Part shown: positions 1 to 7,436 of the stretch, piece after piece | How the letters are laid out: each line of letters opens with the position of its first letter | Position numbering within the stretch: position 1 is the stretch's first letter | DNA from: Gammaproteobacteria bacterium RIFCSPHIGHO2_12_FULL_45_12 | Lineage (GTDB): Bacteria > Pseudomonadota > Gammaproteobacteria > DSM-16500 | Direction: 5' to 3' | Assembly: GCA_001801665.1 (NCBI GenBank) | Contig: MGYH01000018.1 | Coordinates: 1-24,981, forward strand | Length of the DNA: 24,981 nucleotides | Program-made: the position numbers and the translations under genes | Notes under the pieces: generated by a model | The model's database searches: none | The model's input: only the letters and a program-made list of their open reading frames with translations | What the model was told of the DNA's origin: nothing

Positions 1-158
1 CGATGTCGATAGCCCCGCTACATTCGATGCTCAGGCGGGTACGACTGGAACCTACGGCACTTTCACTATTAACGCAGCCCGATGTCGATAGCCCCGCTAC
101 ATTCGATGCTCAGGCGGGTACGACTGGAACCTACGGCACTTTCACTATTAACGCAGCC
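1..158 (+). repeat. 79-bp perfect tandem duplication inside VCBS repeat
   Basis: Positions 1-79 and 80-158 are identical, and both encode the start of a VCBS repeat. Because 79 is not a multiple of three, the duplication causes a frameshift. Natural VCBS repeats are much longer (about 100 residues) and in frame, so this is either a slippage/recombination mutation or an assembly error at a repeat-rich contig end. Confidence 0.9.
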
Positions 159-1490
159 GGTGCATGGACTTACACCACGGATTCCGCTCATAACGAATTT
201 GTCGCGGGCACGACTTATACCGATACCTTCAATGTCACCAGCTCAGATGGCACAACGAGCAGTGTCGTCGTCAACATCCTGGGTACGAATGATGCGCCGC
301 AATTGGGTGGTGCAACACAAACCCTGAATTACACCCAATATCAGGCACCCATTCTCATCGACAGCGCCTTAACCGTGACAGATATTGACCTGCCCGCGAA
401 CTTTAATGGTGGCTTCTTGCTTGTTAATATGGCTGCCAATGGCACAGCGAACGATCAGCTCTACCTTATCCCTACCGGTAGCGGCACCAACCAAATTTCT
501 CTTTCTGGCAACCATGTTAAATATGGTAACAATATTATTGGCACCCTTGATACGCTACAAAATGGGCGCAATGGTCAGCCCTTAAAAATAAGCTTAAACA
601 ACAACGCAAGCATAGAAGCCGTACAAGCACTCGCACGTTGCATCTGCTTTTCTAACCATGCTGCTCAGCCCTCAACCCTTGACCGCACCGTGAACTTTAC
701 GCTTAACGATGGTAGTGGTACACCCTTAACCAGCATGAAAACAGCCGTCATTAAAATGGCACTCGCACCGATTGCGCCCTCTATCTTATCCATTCCGGAG
801 AACGATAATGGCGGCATGACACCTAAAGAAGCGGCGAATCGCTCCATTGTCAATGCGGGACTGACAGGCACACCGCTTCCGTTATCGGGTTCAGACATGA
901 CTAGATCCATTCCACATAGTGCCATCTCGGACATAAACTATGATGACTCCTTTAACAAGTCAGCTTATTCGCTTGCCCGAGAATCAAGCGGTTACGTCTC
1001 GCGCGCCGCCCAGGGTTACCAAGAAAACTCTGTTAACGCCATGTTAAACAGCCAGATCAACCCGCCAAGCTGGGCATGGGAACATACACGCAACTTTACT
1101 CAATTGCCGCCCATCGTTCGCGCTCTCGCTAGTATTTCTTACAACATGGAGACAAGCTCAGCCAATACCCGTGCTTCTTCTTGGAGCATGCTCACCCCAG
1201 CGTCTGAAGCCATGCAAAGCATCAGCCTCCCATCCACCGCAAGCTTTGCACCAGACAGCATTCAAACGCTGCAAAATAATCATTATGATATTGAAAAATC
1301 AACTATTAAATCTGTAGCACCCCTGCCCAGCCTGACAGACCGTCTGGGTGATGCCACCAAACAAGCACTGAATAGCAAACCAATCAATCAAGGCGATCTG
1401 GAAGTACACCGAAATACGTTTGATCGCCGCCTCAGTTTCGAACAACGGGTAAACGGATTATTGAAAGATTTTGGCATATTGGATAAATAA
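3..1490 (+). CDS. VCBS-repeat surface/adhesin-type protein, C-terminal part (5' end outside window)
   Basis: This is the 3' end of a large, probably secreted or surface protein. From position 81 the frame reads a VCBS-type beta-sandwich repeat (DVDSPATFDAQAG, then NAAGAWTYTTDS, ending GTNDAP), the usual signature of RTX/biofilm adhesins. A second extracellular-type module follows at about residues 100-255 (PLKISLNNNAS, DRTVNFTLNDGSGTP). The last 240 residues are a Ser/Asn/Ala-rich tail with no recognisable domain and no RTX nonapeptides. The frame is open to the window edge, but residues before position 81 are not the natural VCBS frame: a 79-bp tandem duplication shifts it. In the first copy the VCBS frame is the next one over, and it hits TAG at 89-91. 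The gene is therefore either broken here or misassembled. Function (adhesion, biofilm, Ca-binding) is family inference; the tail is unknown. Confidence 0.7.
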   Translation: MSIAPLHSMLRRVRLEPTALSLLTQPDVDSPATFDAQAGTTGTYGTFTINAAGAWTYTTDSAHNEFVAGTTYTDTFNVTSSDGTTSSVVVNILGTNDAPQLGGATQTLNYTQYQAPILIDSALTVTDIDLPANFNGGFLLVNMAANGTANDQLYLIPTGSGTNQISLSGNHVKYGNNIIGTLDTLQNGRNGQPLKISLNNNASIEAVQALARCICFSNHAAQPSTLDRTVNFTLNDGSGTPLTSMKTAVIKMALAPIAPSILSIPENDNGGMTPKEAANRSIVNAGLTGTPLPLSGSDMTRSIPHSAISDINYDDSFNKSAYSLARESSGYVSRAAQGYQENSVNAMLNSQINPPSWAWEHTRNFTQLPPIVRALASISYNMETSSANTRASSWSMLTPASEAMQSISLPSTASFAPDSIQTLQNNHYDIEKSTIKSVAPLPSLTDRLGDATKQALNSKPINQGDLEVHRNTFDRRLSFEQRVNGLLKDFGILDK

Positions 1491-1507
1491 GCATAAACCT
1501 GTAATAT
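1479..1507 (+). promoter_or_regulatory. Putative sigma70 promoter for the GGDEF-EAL gene
   Basis: TTGGAT (1479-1484) and TAATAT (1502-1507) are separated by exactly 17 bp, each matching four of six consensus bases. The site overlaps the stop codon of the upstream VCBS gene and lies about 55 bp before the GGDEF-EAL start. Assigned by eye. Confidence 0.4.
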
Positions 1508-1562
1508 GAACAAACAAGACACCGCAACAAACAGGAAATTTTGATTGTAAGGAGACTCTATT

Positions 1563-3020
1563 TTGCTATCCATCATGATGACGCTCATGTTTCTTGGACT
1601 TGGGGTTCTGTTAGTCGTCCGCGAATATCAACATAGACAACTGCATTTGCATTTAACTGAACTTAAAGATGAAGTACAGAAACAACAACAAAAACACCTA
1701 GACATTTCGCAAGAGCTGGAAAAATTGAACGGTCAAATCATGGATGAAAAGGCCATGGACAAATTAACGGGCTTGCCTGGCATTGTGATGTTTGAAGACA
1801 GGGCCATGCAAATTCTCAATTTCAGCAAACGCTATCATTGCCAGTTTGCCATCATGATTCTTGATATTGAGCAATTCAGCGTGATTAATAATAAGCTTGG
1901 CTATGAGGTTGGCGATAAACTTTTAGCCGCTCTCGCAAAAAGACTTAAAGAAGAAATAAGGCAAATTGATACCTTAGCGACACTCGGTAGCGGCAAGTTT
2001 ATATTCTTATTGCCACAGCTGGAAAAAGGTGAAACAGCCGCCTATGTTGCCCAGCGCATTCAGGATGCGGTGATTCGTTCATTTAATATTGACGGTCAAG
2101 CGTTATATATTCGCGCGCACATGGGCATTGTTATCTCAACCACTGATGGAGAAACCATTCCTGAATTATTAAAAAATGCCAGTCACGCCCTGGATCAGGC
2201 GAAAAAGCAGAATCAATCTTATCAATTTTATCATCAACGCATCAATGAGCTTGGCAAACGCGAGGTTGCCTTGAAATCCTTCATTCTAAGCAAAGAAATA
2301 TTTGACCATCTTGATATTCGCTCAGATTGGTATATCAACATGAATAACGCTGAAATACATCTCATGCAAGCATCCCCCATTTTAACTCATCCCCAGTATG
2401 GCATCATTGATTACCTAGAACTATCCAGAATTGCTGCTAACGCAAATAGGCAAGAGACCATTTGCGCTTGGTTGCTGAATAAGGCCATTCTGAAATTTCA
2501 GCAAAATCAATTAGAGCTTCAAAAATCCGCGCGTCTATTGATCCCTGTTTGCATTCAACAAATTCAGCATGCTTCATTTATGCCTATTCTTACAAAAGCA
2601 TTACAAGAAAATTATATTAGCCCTCATCAGCTAGTGTTTGAAATTCTGGAAGGATCCACCCGAATTGACATTTCTTCTCTTGAAAAAATGGTCAATGACC
2701 TTAGTCATCTTGGTGCTGGAATCAGCGTCAGCATTTTGGGAATGGGTCATTTTGCATTACAGCAGATTACTAAAATTCCGGTCAACTATTTAAAAATTGA
2801 CGCTTCACTCATAAAAAACCTCATGAATAATCAGGAAAGCAAATTTATTCTCAACATGATGTTCGCACATGCACACGAATTAAATATCAACATTATTGCG
2901 GAGGGCGTCAATAATGAAAGCCAGCAAAAATTACTGCTCGCCTTGGGGTGTGAAATCATGCAAGGACCATTAATCGCCAACAACGATTTCATTCCGCCTG
3001 AAAAAACGGATGCGATTTAA
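1563..3020 (+). CDS. Membrane-anchored degenerate GGDEF-EAL protein
   Basis: This is a cyclic-di-GMP-type signalling protein, probably acting as a receptor or scaffold rather than an enzyme. The order is: one N-terminal membrane helix (residues 2-19), a Gln/Lys-rich coiled coil (about 25-62), a GGDEF domain (about 65-225) and an EAL domain (about 250-480). The GGDEF signature is degraded to LGSGKF (141-146). In the EAL half the EAL triplet is replaced within HLMQASP (266-272), and the metal-binding DDFG stretch reads SILG (390-393); the Lys of LKID (411) and Glu of AEGV (447) survive. TTG is chosen as start because AAGGAG at 1549-1554 sits 8 nt upstream; the first in-frame ATG (1575) would be 20 nt away. 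Loss of both catalytic sets suggests no cyclase or phosphodiesterase activity (inference). It could still bind GTP or c-di-GMP. Confidence 0.85.
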   Translation: MLSIMMTLMFLGLGVLLVVREYQHRQLHLHLTELKDEVQKQQQKHLDISQELEKLNGQIMDEKAMDKLTGLPGIVMFEDRAMQILNFSKRYHCQFAIMILDIEQFSVINNKLGYEVGDKLLAALAKRLKEEIRQIDTLATLGSGKFIFLLPQLEKGETAAYVAQRIQDAVIRSFNIDGQALYIRAHMGIVISTTDGETIPELLKNASHALDQAKKQNQSYQFYHQRINELGKREVALKSFILSKEIFDHLDIRSDWYINMNNAEIHLMQASPILTHPQYGIIDYLELSRIAANANRQETICAWLLNKAILKFQQNQLELQKSARLLIPVCIQQIQHASFMPILTKALQENYISPHQLVFEILEGSTRIDISSLEKMVNDLSHLGAGISVSILGMGHFALQQITKIPVNYLKIDASLIKNLMNNQESKFILNMMFAHAHELNINIIAEGVNNESQQKLLLALGCEIMQGPLIANNDFIPPEKTDAI

Positions 3021-3220
3021 GGTGAGTGGGCCATCAGATCACTCCAGTCGGCCCCTCCTCATAACCACATCGCGCCCTATTAAGGCAATCGGCTCCTGAT
3101 AGTCACGAGCTGCTGTTGCAGTTTCAGCCTGTTTTAGAACATGGAATGGAAACTCCAGCTTTCATGAGCAGGTATTTCATCTAAAGTTTGCCTATTCAAT
3201 TCCCATCATGAACCCTTTGA

Positions 3221-4453
3221 TCACAATTCAATAGCATACCTTGGTGTGAACGATTGCTCTGTAACCCTGACATTTGTAATCTCATTTATTTTATATGACT
3301 TAATGCCATCCGTTCTGGACATTCCTTGTGTTAGCTCATAAACATATAGAAGCTGATTGCCGGTCTTGGGTTGTCTTAAAGAGTACGGCTCAGTTAAGCG
3401 CGTAATACCATGGTATTCGATTTCAAGAAATAGTCTATTACGTGCGGCGTATCTAATTTGATCTATATGTTTTGAACATGTGGCGCCAACATTTTGCCCG
3501 ATACCAAGTCTCGTTGCTCGCTGAAGAGTGGTCGCCGGGAAGTGCACTCGTGGCAACGTCATTTCGTTTGATTTGTTGGAGATTGTAGCGAGTGTCGGCT
3601 CTGTTCGGTGCTCGTCAATCCACCACGATAAAGCCGGCCTTAGGTCTGAATAAAAACTTTCTACTGGTGCCAGTACTTCTAGTTGATGTCTGAGTTGATC
3701 GTCCCAGCCCGCCTTTAGTTGCTTGAAATCTATTTGAGAAATAATGCTTTCTACTGATGGATTTGGCATTCCTATGAAATCAAATTTTTTATTTAATCCC
3801 GTTCGCGCAATGTTTGGATTGACGTTCTCACGAAAATTACGGCTAATATTGACGATATCGTAGATGTCTCTTGCTCTTCCTTGTCGTTCGTAGATGGCTC
3901 TTGTTTTTTCAGCTAATATCTCGTTCACAGAATAACATCTCATTTTCACGGATGGATTGGGTGCGTCGGTAAATGGATGGAACACATTTCGTATGTCTGG
4001 TGTGTCAATAATTATTTCATCATTTGAGATGTCAAATTTAATTCGCTGTTGCGATCGAGAGGGAATGTTTAAAGGTCCTAGATAGGTAAGTTTTGCGATG
4101 TAAGTTTTGTTATTTCTTTTGTTTATACTTTCGTTGACTTCTATTTCACGTGTTTTTATGTTGATACCTGCCGTATCGTATACGAGGTCAGCCACTTCAT
4201 TAAGGGCGTTTTTAATATCGTTCACGCTATATATTGCGTCTTTTTGGACAGTGAAGTCTAAATCTTCAGAAAATCGATACGTTTCAAAATAGCACTTTTT
4301 TAAGCACGTTCCACCTTTGAATAGCCATTTAGATAGTTCGGTATTTTGTGATATCCCATATAAGGCCCAGCTTAACGCATAATCTTTTTCTACTGTTGTT
4401 GGCAGTAGTTGTAATTCATTTGCCCTAGCAATTATTTCTTGTTTTAAAATCAT
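3221..4453 (-). CDS. abiEii: AbiEii/AbiGii-type nucleotidyltransferase toxin with C-terminal WYL-like domain
   Basis: This is the toxin of a type IV toxin-antitoxin/abortive infection pair. The family is a DNA-polymerase-beta-like nucleotidyltransferase; characterised relatives such as MenT modify tRNA. Visible motifs are KGGTCLKK (46-53), SEDLDF (62-67, the metal-binding Asp pair) and VNEILAEKTRAIYE...ARDIYD (about 175-199). The nucleotidyltransferase part ends near residue 280, yet the protein has 410 residues. The last 90 or so (IRYAARNRLFLEIEY, EPYSLRQP, then a SYKINEI segment and FTPRYAIEL) look like a WYL-type ligand-binding fold. The start codon overlaps the stop of the antitoxin gene as ATGA, so the two are translationally coupled. 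Toxin identity is fairly sure; the WYL assignment is moderate. Confidence 0.85.
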   Translation of the reverse strand: MILKQEIIARANELQLLPTTVEKDYALSWALYGISQNTELSKWLFKGGTCLKKCYFETYRFSEDLDFTVQKDAIYSVNDIKNALNEVADLVYDTAGINIKTREIEVNESINKRNNKTYIAKLTYLGPLNIPSRSQQRIKFDISNDEIIIDTPDIRNVFHPFTDAPNPSVKMRCYSVNEILAEKTRAIYERQGRARDIYDIVNISRNFRENVNPNIARTGLNKKFDFIGMPNPSVESIISQIDFKQLKAGWDDQLRHQLEVLAPVESFYSDLRPALSWWIDEHRTEPTLATISNKSNEMTLPRVHFPATTLQRATRLGIGQNVGATCSKHIDQIRYAARNRLFLEIEYHGITRLTEPYSLRQPKTGNQLLYVYELTQGMSRTDGIKSYKINEITNVRVTEQSFTPRYAIEL

Positions 4454-5274
4454 GAAATGTCGCCTAACGGAATATTGATTCTAATCCCCCACTTGGCAAT
4501 GATGGGGCCTGTGTTTGAACCATTCGGATCAAGATTAATGATTCCAGTATTAATTTCTGCATGAGCTGTGTCTAAAAATGGTTGGGGAAGGTGCATAATC
4601 TTTTCAGCTATGAATCCTAATCGTTTAAAAACAGCACCATGACCTAACTTCTTGGCATATTGAAATAGCACTTCGGGATTGGCGTCCTTGTGCTTCATGT
4701 ATTCTTTAGCAATGTCTATTGTATGCCGGCCACCTCCAGCAATTACGGGATCATCTAATGCATCTATGACGGTCCTGTGTAGGTCTGCAATCAGTATTGG
4801 CGTATTGTCTGACCAGATTTTTTTCGTACCAAATAGATCTTTCTTGGGAATTGTTTTAGTTCTATAGTTTAGCCCAGCAACGATAGTTTCTTTTTTTCGT
4901 TGCTTCAGGGAAGTAAAAATAACAGTAGAGTTAAATATCTGTTCTGTTAATTCCCAGTGCTCGGCTGCGGTCCACCCTGAGATATAGCAGGGTGAAAACA
5001 ATTCCATTGCAATAGACCAGGCATCTTCTGGCATAGGGTTGGCACTTTCGGATCCCAAGGGAACTATGCGGTATATTCCTGATTTTAGGCGTTGTAACCA
5101 GCCTTTTTTTGCGAGACGAGACATGACTAGATTGGCAATAGCTCTACTGTATCCCAATTCTCTTTCTAAGTCGGCAGCGCGTATAACGGGCTTTCCTAAG
5201 CGACTCATTGTATCTAGGACATGTCTTTCGACTTGACCTATTCCAGATTGAGTTTCAGTATTCTTCAAGCTCAT
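4450..5274 (-). CDS. abiEi: AbiEi-type antitoxin / autorepressor
   Basis: This is the antitoxin of the type IV AbiE system. An N-terminal winged helix (about residues 12-70: RAADLERELGYS, then KGWLQRLKSGIYRIVP) is followed by the AbiEi domain (PCYISGWTAAEHWELTEQIF at about 90-110, and the TPILIADLHRTVIDALD core). In characterised AbiE systems this protein neutralises the toxin without forming a stable complex, and represses its own promoter by binding inverted repeats. Its length (274) is normal for the family. It is the first gene of the pair and overlaps abiEii by 4 bp. Two inverted repeats of one shared sequence flank its predicted promoter, one of them covering the ribosome-binding region, which fits autorepression. 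Confidence 0.85.
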   Translation of the reverse strand: MSLKNTETQSGIGQVERHVLDTMSRLGKPVIRAADLERELGYSRAIANLVMSRLAKKGWLQRLKSGIYRIVPLGSESANPMPEDAWSIAMELFSPCYISGWTAAEHWELTEQIFNSTVIFTSLKQRKKETIVAGLNYRTKTIPKKDLFGTKKIWSDNTPILIADLHRTVIDALDDPVIAGGGRHTIDIAKEYMKHKDANPEVLFQYAKKLGHGAVFKRLGFIAEKIMHLPQPFLDTAHAEINTGIINLDPNGSNTGPIIAKWGIRINIPLGDIS

Positions 5275-5276
5275 AT

Positions 5277-5295
5277 AATATCATATCCTGATATT
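5277..5295 (-). promoter_or_regulatory. Putative AbiEi operator O1
   Basis: AATATCA-N5-TGATATT is a perfect 7-bp inverted repeat ending 2 bp before the abiEi start codon. Its spacer holds the only purine-rich ribosome-binding-like stretch (AGGA on the minus strand), so a bound repressor would cover the translation-initiation region in DNA. The same sequence recurs as the core of O2. Confidence 0.55.
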
Positions 5296-5307
5296 GAATG
5301 TATTTTA

Positions 5308-5336
5308 ACTATAACTAATAAACAAGGAAAATGCAA
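5308..5336 (-). promoter_or_regulatory. Putative abiE promoter
   Basis: On the minus strand TTGCAT (5336-5331) and TATAGT (5313-5308) are spaced by 17 bp, predicting a transcript start near 5301. The -35 hexamer overlaps the end of operator O2, and O1 lies just downstream of the predicted start, an arrangement expected for an autorepressed promoter. Confidence 0.45.
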
Positions 5337-5363
5337 ATAATATCAATAAATGATATTATTTGC
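5333..5363 (-). promoter_or_regulatory. Putative AbiEi operator O2
   Basis: A perfect 13-bp inverted repeat with a 5-bp spacer: GCAAATAATATCA, ATAAA, TGATATTATTTGC. Its inner 7 bp and the spacer length are identical to O1. The centres of O1 and O2 are 62 bp apart, close to six helical turns, so two bound dimers would face the same side of the DNA. Confidence 0.6.
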
Positions 5364-5666
5364 GCTCTCAATATATCTCTATTCGCGCCCCATGAAATCA
5401 ATGTGTTAGCGTCAACCCCCGGTAGAATGGATTCCATTAAAATGACTTTACTCATGGAAATGAGAATGTCATGAATGTGTAATTATTAGTCGAATACAGA
5501 AAAATCATTATTCCAGATGGCTAAAAACTGCTTTTTTACCAGCGGTTCCCGCTAACCTAGCCAACCCCCACCAACAGCCTCCGTAGCGATTTGATTTTCG
5601 TAAACTTTTTCGCATTTTTTTGATATTCTAGGGCCATTTTCGATTATGGCTAGGGATTGAACAAAA
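5364..5666. other. Intergenic region, possible IS remnant
   Basis: No convincing gene is present. The stretch around 5405-5480 has short GTAGAATGG / TTAAAATGAC units that recall the repeated ends of IS21-like elements, but no IS21 genes are nearby. The last 150 bp run into the transposase remnant at 5667 and are probably its former 5' flank. Confidence 0.3.
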
Positions 5667-6208
5667 GTGAAAGCGTCAAGGAAGCATTTGTCCGCTCAAG
5701 GACTGTTAACCGTCATTCATCACCATTTTAAGGCAATCCAATCACCCCGCGAGCGTGCGCCGCGATCTAACCCCATCACTCTAACGGATTGCCTGATGTC
5801 AGGGCCTGCTGTCTTTGGTCTTAAATTTCCATCTTTGTTAAAATTTGACGAAGGCAGTAATGTATATGACATTATGAGGGGAGGACGTACTAACTGGCGA
5901 ATTGAAAACAACACATTTAACACACTCAAAAATCAAGACTATCACTTTGCACATCATTTTGGACATGGTTATCAGAACCTCTGCACTGTATTTGGCATGC
6001 TGATGATGCTGGCTTTTTTGTCGATCAAGTGCAAGAGCTCAGTTGTCATTTGTTTAAGAAAGCGCGTGCGAAATTTAAATCCCGAACGAGTTTGTGGGCT
6101 AAAATACGCGGCATGTTTAACGAATTTTTGATTGAATGCTGGGATGATTTATTTAGTGCGATAGCCTACGGCACCACTCCTATTGTGTTAAGACCCAATA
6201 CGTCATAG
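5667..6208 (+). pseudogene. Transposase remnant (internally deleted and frameshifted)
   Basis: The open frame starts with GTG at 5667 and resembles a transposase I recognise from gammaproteobacterial IS elements (possibly ISNCY-type; the family name is tentative). The N-terminal part (KASRKHLSAQGLL to FPSLLKFDEG) is joined directly to a C-terminal part (RIENNTFNTLKNQDYHFAHH). In intact copies I would expect a long central region between them. A second lesion follows LMMLAFL: one T appears missing from the T-run at 6014-6019. In the shifted frame, coding continues as VDQVQELSCHLFKK and ends at TAG 6206-6208 (…VLRPNTS). It is a dead element marking the accessory nature of this stretch. Confidence 0.65.
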
Positions 6209-6264
6209 AGGTATTTTTTGCTAATGGTGCGTGATGAACTATAACTTGCAGACCTCGATTTAAT

Positions 6265-7194
6265 TTAACCCCAAAAAATATCCCTTTCCCACCCTTCAAA
6301 AAAACCCATCTTTCTAATATCAATATCGGGATGGTCACTAATCAGCGCACGCAAATGCTTAGCCCAGCCACTGCCAGGTGAGATGACATCAAGAAATATT
6401 TTCAATATCGCAGCTTGCGCTGAGAATCTACTGTTCTTTTTTAACTGCTGACTATAATCATTTGCAATTAGCGGCTTTAAAGTAAAATTTCTATTCCAGA
6501 GCTTACTATGATGCGCACACAAATTACGTAAATACGTCAAAGCATGTAGCCAAGATGTCATCACTTTGTAATTGATGCCAAAATGTCTACAAATTAACTT
6601 CTGATTTTCACGATCAATTAAGTTAGCGAAAATCATCGACCATGAACCTAACGGCAACACTTCTGCCACCATCCATACAGCAGGAAGCTCAGGTGTTTGG
6701 TACTTGTCGTAATAATGCTTAATAAATCGTTCGCGTTTTTTATCCTGAACAGAACCATCTGGCACTTTATATTGCGTTTCTTTTTTTATGGATTGAATTA
6801 AGTCATCATGCCTGAATTTAGGTAGGAATAAGTTTTTATCAAGATACCAATGGGCGCTATTACATTTCAAAGCCAGTTCATTAATCATCACCGTACGGAT
6901 AGCAATCTCAATTCGCTCTATCGCATCAATCACAAGCAAGCGCAACTTGCGATCAAAAACATAGCAATCTAAAATCTGTTCAAAGGTCGTACCCTTTCGG
7001 TACTGCTTCTCGCCATCGACAAGCTCACCCTCAAATTCAATGGCATACCCACAAAAGCGATAGTAGCTGATATAGGACAGGTAATGACGTGCTGTGCCTT
7101 TGTCTTGAATAATGACACCCCGTGATGACAGCCGATCTAGCTGATCGTCGATAGAAAGAGGCGGCTTTTCAAATGTGTTATTTTGGTTATTCAT
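6265..7194 (-). CDS. Abi_2 (AbiD/AbiF) family abortive-infection protein, HEPN-type
   Basis: This belongs to the Abi_2/AbiD-AbiF family, phage-resistance proteins now viewed as HEPN RNases. The signature HYLSYISYYRFCGYAIEF lies near the N-terminus. The HEPN RNase motif R-x4-H appears as RNLCAH (residues 223-228 from this start), followed by HSKLWNRNF as in the family. The start at 7194 (MNNQNNTFEKPP) gives 309 residues. An alternative ATG at 7224 lies inside a leader hairpin and has no ribosome-binding site. It has a single-gene layout, with its own predicted promoter and a terminator-like hairpin directly upstream. No antitoxin gene is adjacent, so whether it is a toxin held off by leader control or a phage-triggered protein is open. 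Confidence 0.8.
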   Translation of the reverse strand: MNNQNNTFEKPPLSIDDQLDRLSSRGVIIQDKGTARHYLSYISYYRFCGYAIEFEGELVDGEKQYRKGTTFEQILDCYVFDRKLRLLVIDAIERIEIAIRTVMINELALKCNSAHWYLDKNLFLPKFRHDDLIQSIKKETQYKVPDGSVQDKKRERFIKHYYDKYQTPELPAVWMVAEVLPLGSWSMIFANLIDRENQKLICRHFGINYKVMTSWLHALTYLRNLCAHHSKLWNRNFTLKPLIANDYSQQLKKNSRFSAQAAILKIFLDVISPGSGWAKHLRALISDHPDIDIRKMGFFEGWERDIFWG

Positions 7195-7200
7195 AGGCAA

Positions 7201-7244
7201 TAAAAAACCCGTCGGGGTGCGCATTGTAAAGAGGCGTGACGGGT
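7201..7244 (-). terminator. Leader terminator / attenuator upstream of Abi_2 gene
   Basis: On the minus strand ACCCGTC (7244-7238) pairs with GACGGGT (7213-7207) across a 24-nt loop and is followed by six T residues (7207-7202). It ends only 7 nt before the Abi_2 start codon. It could end transcripts of the GrpB-GNAT gene upstream, but it also lies just after a predicted promoter, so it may attenuate the Abi_2 transcript. The stem is short. Confidence 0.45.
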
Positions 7245-7256
7245 GTTGTTACTAAT

Positions 7257-7285
7257 AGTATAGCAATAGACCCACCCCCCAACAA
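7257..7285 (-). promoter_or_regulatory. Putative promoter of Abi_2 gene
   Basis: On the minus strand TTGTTG (7285-7280) and TATACT (7262-7257) are 17 bp apart, with a G-rich spacer. The predicted transcript start is near 7250, so the RNA would begin almost at the leader hairpin. Confidence 0.45.
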
Positions 7286-7436
7286 TACCTATCGTAGTTT
7301 TTTGTCATTCCTTGTAGTTTGTTGATTAATTGGGGGTAATTTAGCGGAAAATTGTCATTTTTACCACTAAATAATCCTACAATCACGAATAAATGGTCAA
7401 AATTTGACTGTCTGATTCCGAGTTATATAGCAAAAA

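Noticed and set aside
3208..3220. 13-bp match to the GAACCCTTT repeats at 10638-10650
   Set aside because: A match of this length between two places in 25 kb is expected by chance, and the surroundings are not alike.
3021..3220. Minus-strand open stretch of about 40 codons downstream of abiEii (contains QAETATAARDYQEPIALIGR)
   Set aside because: No start codon with a ribosome-binding site and no family I can name. It may be a gene remnant but cannot be supported.
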